In this document: positions 61,328 through 64,000 of the stretch, piece after piece | How positions within the stretch are numbered: position 1 is the stretch's first letter | Layout: every line of letters starts with the position of its first letter | Origin: Thalassolituus sp. UBA674 | GTDB taxonomy: Bacteria > Pseudomonadota > Gammaproteobacteria > Pseudomonadales > Oceanobacteraceae | DNA: 64,000 bases | Direction of reading: 5' to 3' | Assembly (NCBI GenBank): GCA_002298335.1 | Contig: DBNK01000004.1 | Span: 62,001 to 126,000, forward strand | Program-made: the position numbers and the translations under genes | The notes under the pieces: model-generated | The model's database searches: none | What the model was told of the DNA's origin: nothing | What the model saw: the letters and a program-made list of their open reading frames with translations, nothing else

Positions 61328-62002
61328 TCAGACAGTCACATTCTTCTGTTTAAGAATGACCCCGGCCAGAAGCCGGAAGGTGAAATAACAGAGGTATCCG
61401 GCGAACAGGGTGTCACTGAGAAAATGCCCACCCTGCACCATGCGGGTAAGGCTCAGAATTCCCCCGAGGACCAGACCAAGGGTAAACCAGCGATAACTGC
61501 TGAACACCCAGCCCAACGCCATAAACCAGAACCCCATAGCCGCATGACCGCTGACAAACGAGTTGCAGCCTTTCTCGCAGGTGCGGTTAATCACAAAGGC
61601 GGGGGTAAAGGTTTTATGTCCGTCGAACTGCTCAACGTTTTTAGGCCGGGCACGGTCAAAGGTATCTTTGAACACGTTGTGCACCAGAATGCCCGGGCCT
61701 GCCAGCAGCGTCACCAGCAGGAACACCCAGGCGCGGCGACGGCTTTTTTCCATCACACCGGGTACAAAACTGAATCCCACGGTCAGCAGCAGCACCGGCA
61801 CAAGGAAATACGGCAGATAACGGAACAGGCCATAAATGCTGTCAGCCAGTACTGAGTTATCGCCCGCCCAGTGGCCGCTGGCCGGATCATAGAACCAGCT
61901 GCTGACAGTCAGATCGATCTGCGGGAAGGCAACAAACAGAACGGCAAGAACCAGAAAACTGAGCCAGTCAAAATGGCGGGCTAACAGGCTCATAAACGGC
62001 AT
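61328..62002 (-). CDS. PAP2 family lipid phosphatase
   Basis: Membrane phosphatase with about six helices in 224 residues. The three PAP2 motifs are complete: KDTFDRARP (112-120), SGHA (151-154) and RMVQGGHFLSD (187-197, catalytic His193). Such enzymes act on undecaprenyl diphosphate, phosphatidylglycerophosphate or lipid A phosphates. The KxxxxxxRARP form plus a periplasmic loop with two Cys recalls LpxE/LpxT-like proteins, but the substrate cannot be decided. The start at 62002 has AAAGGA 3-4 bases upstream. It follows der after 17 bases on the same strand. Confidence 0.9.
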   Translation of the reverse strand: MPFMSLLARHFDWLSFLVLAVLFVAFPQIDLTVSSWFYDPASGHWAGDNSVLADSIYGLFRYLPYFLVPVLLLTVGFSFVPGVMEKSRRRAWVFLLVTLLAGPGILVHNVFKDTFDRARPKNVEQFDGHKTFTPAFVINRTCEKGCNSFVSGHAAMGFWFMALGWVFSSYRWFTLGLVLGGILSLTRMVQGGHFLSDTLFAGYLCYFTFRLLAGVILKQKNVTV

Positions 62003-62019
62003 TTATCCTTTGATTGAGG

Positions 62020-63528
62020 TCAGTCCGGTTGGCGGTAGTTCTTGCGCAATTGTTTACGCGCTTTATCAATCTTGATCTTACGCTTGTTGGCCGTCCGCTC
62101 TACGGCATCCGCACGGCGTTTGCTGGAATGGCGGATTTCCTTTTTCTTCTCGGAGAAGGGGTTTTCTCCGGAACGGAATTCAAAGCGTACCGGCGTGCCC
62201 TTGATGTCCAGTACCCGGCGGAAGGTATTGGTCAGATAGCGGCGGTAATCGTCGGTCAGATCATTGGTCATATTACCGTGCACCACGATGATCGGCGGGT
62301 TGGAGCCACCCTGGTGGGCATAGCGCAGCTTCGGACGGCGTCCGCGCACAATGGCTGGCTGATGGCTGGCCACCGCATCCTCGAGAATGCGGGTCAGCAG
62401 GTTGGTCTGCCATTTGGCCATGGCCGACTCATAGGCTGCATCCACTGACTCATACAGATGACCCACACCGGTACCGTGCAGTGCTGAAATAAAGTGAATA
62501 TCCGCAAAGGTCAGGAAGTTAAAACGACGGTCGATCTCATCTTTGATGCGCTCTTTGTCGTCGGCGGTCATGCCATCCCATTTGTTCACCGCCAGCACCA
62601 GTGCACGACCGGAGTTGAGCACGAAGCTGAGCATGTGCAGATCCTGCTCAACAATGCCGGTACGGGCATCAAGTACCAGAATACAGACGTTACAGTCCTG
62701 GATGGCCTGCAGGGTTTTGATGATGGAGAATTTCTCCGCCGCTTCGGTGATGTTCTTGCGGCGGCGTATCCCGGCGGTATCAATCAGGGTATAGGGCTGG
62801 CCGTGTCGCTCGTAGGGAATATAGATGCTGTCGCGGGTGGTTCCGGCTTCGTCAAACACCACCACCCGGTCTTCACCGAGGAAGCGGTTTACCAGTGTGG
62901 ATTTACCCACGTTCGGACGGCCCACCACAGCAATCTTGATGCCTTTGATGTCCAGCTCTTCATGCTTTGGCTCGTCATCACCGGCTTCGTCTTCTTCGTA
63001 GTAATAGCCGGTTTCTTCTTCGATGACTTTCTCTTCGTGATGCAGTTCATCCATCACGTATTCGATCAGGGCAGCAATTCCGCGGTTGTGTGCCGCGGCA
63101 ATCGGCAGCGGTTCACCCATGCCCAGCTCATAGAACTCGCTGAGTACCACATCCGGGTTTTTACCGTCGATCTTGTTGGCAATCAGGTAAGCCGATTTCT
63201 CCTGGCGGCGCAGATATTCCGCCAGGGTACGGTCACCCGCGGTCAGGCCCGCCGCCACATCGACCATGAAAAAGACGATGTCGGCTTCTTTGATGGCCAG
63301 AAAGCTCTGGCTGGCCATGGCTTCATCGATGCCTTCTTCCTGGCCACTGATACCGCCGGTATCAATCACAATGAAGGGATAATCACCGACTTTGCCTTCG
63401 CCGTATTTACGGTCACGGGTCAGCCCGGCAATTTCGGCCACGAGGGCATCACGGGTTTTGGTCAGCCGGTTAAATAACGTGGATTTACCGACATTGGGGC
63501 GCCCTACCAGAGCAATAACAGGAACCAT
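62020..63528 (-). CDS. der: Ribosome-assembly GTPase Der (EngA)
   Basis: Double-GTPase needed for 50S maturation. The 502 residues comprise G domain 1 with GRPNVGKSTLFNRL (8-21), an acidic linker (about 165-190), G domain 2 with GRPNVGKSTLVNRF near 210, and a C-terminal KH-like domain. A basic tail (RADAVERTANKRKIKIDKAR) ends the protein. It is directly downstream of bamB, the conserved bamB-der order. Confidence 0.98.
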   Translation of the reverse strand: MVPVIALVGRPNVGKSTLFNRLTKTRDALVAEIAGLTRDRKYGEGKVGDYPFIVIDTGGISGQEEGIDEAMASQSFLAIKEADIVFFMVDVAAGLTAGDRTLAEYLRRQEKSAYLIANKIDGKNPDVVLSEFYELGMGEPLPIAAAHNRGIAALIEYVMDELHHEEKVIEEETGYYYEEDEAGDDEPKHEELDIKGIKIAVVGRPNVGKSTLVNRFLGEDRVVVFDEAGTTRDSIYIPYERHGQPYTLIDTAGIRRRKNITEAAEKFSIIKTLQAIQDCNVCILVLDARTGIVEQDLHMLSFVLNSGRALVLAVNKWDGMTADDKERIKDEIDRRFNFLTFADIHFISALHGTGVGHLYESVDAAYESAMAKWQTNLLTRILEDAVASHQPAIVRGRRPKLRYAHQGGSNPPIIVVHGNMTNDLTDDYRRYLTNTFRRVLDIKGTPVRFEFRSGENPFSEKKKEIRHSSKRRADAVERTANKRKIKIDKARKQLRKNYRQPD

Positions 63529-63598
63529 ACTGTCAGAAAACCTCAGCTGAAAAGGATTGAAACGGGTAACGCCGGACGCGCTACCCGTGAGAACAGAC

Positions 63599-64000
63599 TT
63601 ATTCTATCGTGAGCAGCAGCAGCTCGCCGAAATTGGTGTACACCAGCAGACCGGCGTCAGTATCAATCAGAGTACTGCGGATACCGAAGTCACGTCCACG
63701 GCCAAGGCGGCCGTTGGTGGCTTCTGTCTGCTGCGGGTAGTTAATATGCAGTGGACGCGGACGCAGGAAGATACGACCGGTCAGACGACCGTCAAGCTGA
63801 CTCAGGATGTGCACATAGCCATCGGCATCGGCGACCGCCAGAGACGCACCGGTCGCTGTCACCTGCCCCAGTACGCGGCCTTTCAGCGCATCCTGATGCC
63901 AGGCTTCGGCACCATTGAGCATGTCATAGGCCTGAATCTCATCGTTATCCAGCCCCAGGTAGACGCTGCCCAGCGCCAGCTCAGGGCTGGTATAACTTGA
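63599..64000 (-). CDS. bamB: Outer-membrane assembly lipoprotein BamB, C-terminal part
   Basis: The last 133 residues of a beta-propeller lipoprotein of the BAM complex; the start lies beyond the window. Visible propeller repeats include VYLGLDNDEIQAYDMLNG and LAVADADGYVHILSQLDG, each with the PQQ-like blade pattern, and the protein ends LLYVTNFGELLLLTIE-like (VYTNFGELLLLTIE). Identification rests on blade pattern plus position in front of der. It partners BamA, encoded at 5852-8410. Confidence 0.9.
   Translation of the reverse strand, partial: SSYTSPELALGSVYLGLDNDEIQAYDMLNGAEAWHQDALKGRVLGQVTATGASLAVADADGYVHILSQLDGRLTGRIFLRPRPLHINYPQQTEATNGRLGRGRDFGIRSTLIDTDAGLLVYTNFGELLLLTIE

Noticed and set aside
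62494..63477. Plus-strand frame of 327 codons opposite der
   Set aside because: Mirror of the two GTPase domains of der; no independent support.

Overview
The window reads as chromosome of a marine, polarly flagellated gammaproteobacterium of the Oceanospirillales/Pseudomonadales type. The evidence is a complete LPS and outer-membrane biogenesis operon, a sodium-type motor protein MotY in the order argG-motY-pyrC-rnt known from Pseudomonas, an EF-P with arginine at residue 32 beside its rhamnosyltransferase EarP, and sigma54-style flagellar control. GC is roughly mid-50s percent, with more AT-rich patches around 28.0-28.6 kb and 43.6-44.1 kb. No tRNA, rRNA, insertion sequence, prophage or CRISPR array was seen. 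The species cannot be named from the sequence alone.

Layout. 0-15.9 kb (minus strand): a truncated chemoreceptor, then, read 5' to 3', rpsB-tsf-pyrH-frr-uppS-cdsA-dxr-rseP-bamA-skp-lpxD-fabZ-lpxA-lpxB-rnhB, a classic translation/envelope super-operon with many 4-base stop/start overlaps. Divergent from it are map and glnD (16.0-19.5 kb). 19.7-26.1 kb is mixed: a pirin, a DEAD-box helicase, an M48 lipoprotein peptidase, a PAPS-type sulfotransferase and an amidase. 26.2-28.3 kb holds a compact operon of unknown function with two paralogous DUF2589-type proteins, a zinc ribbon and a 75-residue protein. 28.7-32.8 kb is argG, motY, pyrC and rnt. 33.0-33.6 kb is a gene-free long inverted repeat. 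33.7-39.1 kb is flgJ-flgK-flgL behind a near-perfect sigma54 promoter, followed by ugd, cysC and a DHH phosphoesterase. 42.3-48.4 kb is an accessory stretch of small orphan and stress/redox genes (GNAT, NTR-like secreted protein, PNPOx-like, hchA, pirin, qorB with its divergent HxlR regulator). 48.4-52.05 kb has a Na/Pi cotransporter and a two-gene membrane/HExxH unit. 52.05-52.46 kb is a cluster of hairpin repeats. 52.5-58.3 kb is ffh, ypjD, a corB-like gene and metG. 58.4-64 kb is efp-earP, a Tim44-like gene, a PAP2 phosphatase, der and the 3' part of bamB.

How the genes connect. lpxD-fabZ-lpxA-lpxB supply lipid A, while bamA, skp and bamB (at the far end) supply outer-membrane protein assembly. 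rseP handles the envelope stress response, and dxr, uppS and cdsA supply isoprenoid carrier and phospholipid precursors. rpsB, tsf, frr, map, metG, ffh, der, efp and earP all serve translation or protein targeting. ugd, cysC and the sulfotransferase could together make a sulfated, uronic-acid-containing surface glycan, but that is inference.

The best candidates for undescribed biology are: (1) the DUF2589 pair operon with its zinc ribbon and small partner, and possibly a 42-codon leader gene; (2) a probable small RNA of about 160 nt at 61.06-61.23 kb with its own promoter, three hairpins, an intrinsic terminator and a palindrome resembling a GacA box; (3) the membrane-anchored HExxH protein with a small membrane partner at 50.7-52.05 kb; (4) two families of structured intergenic repeats.
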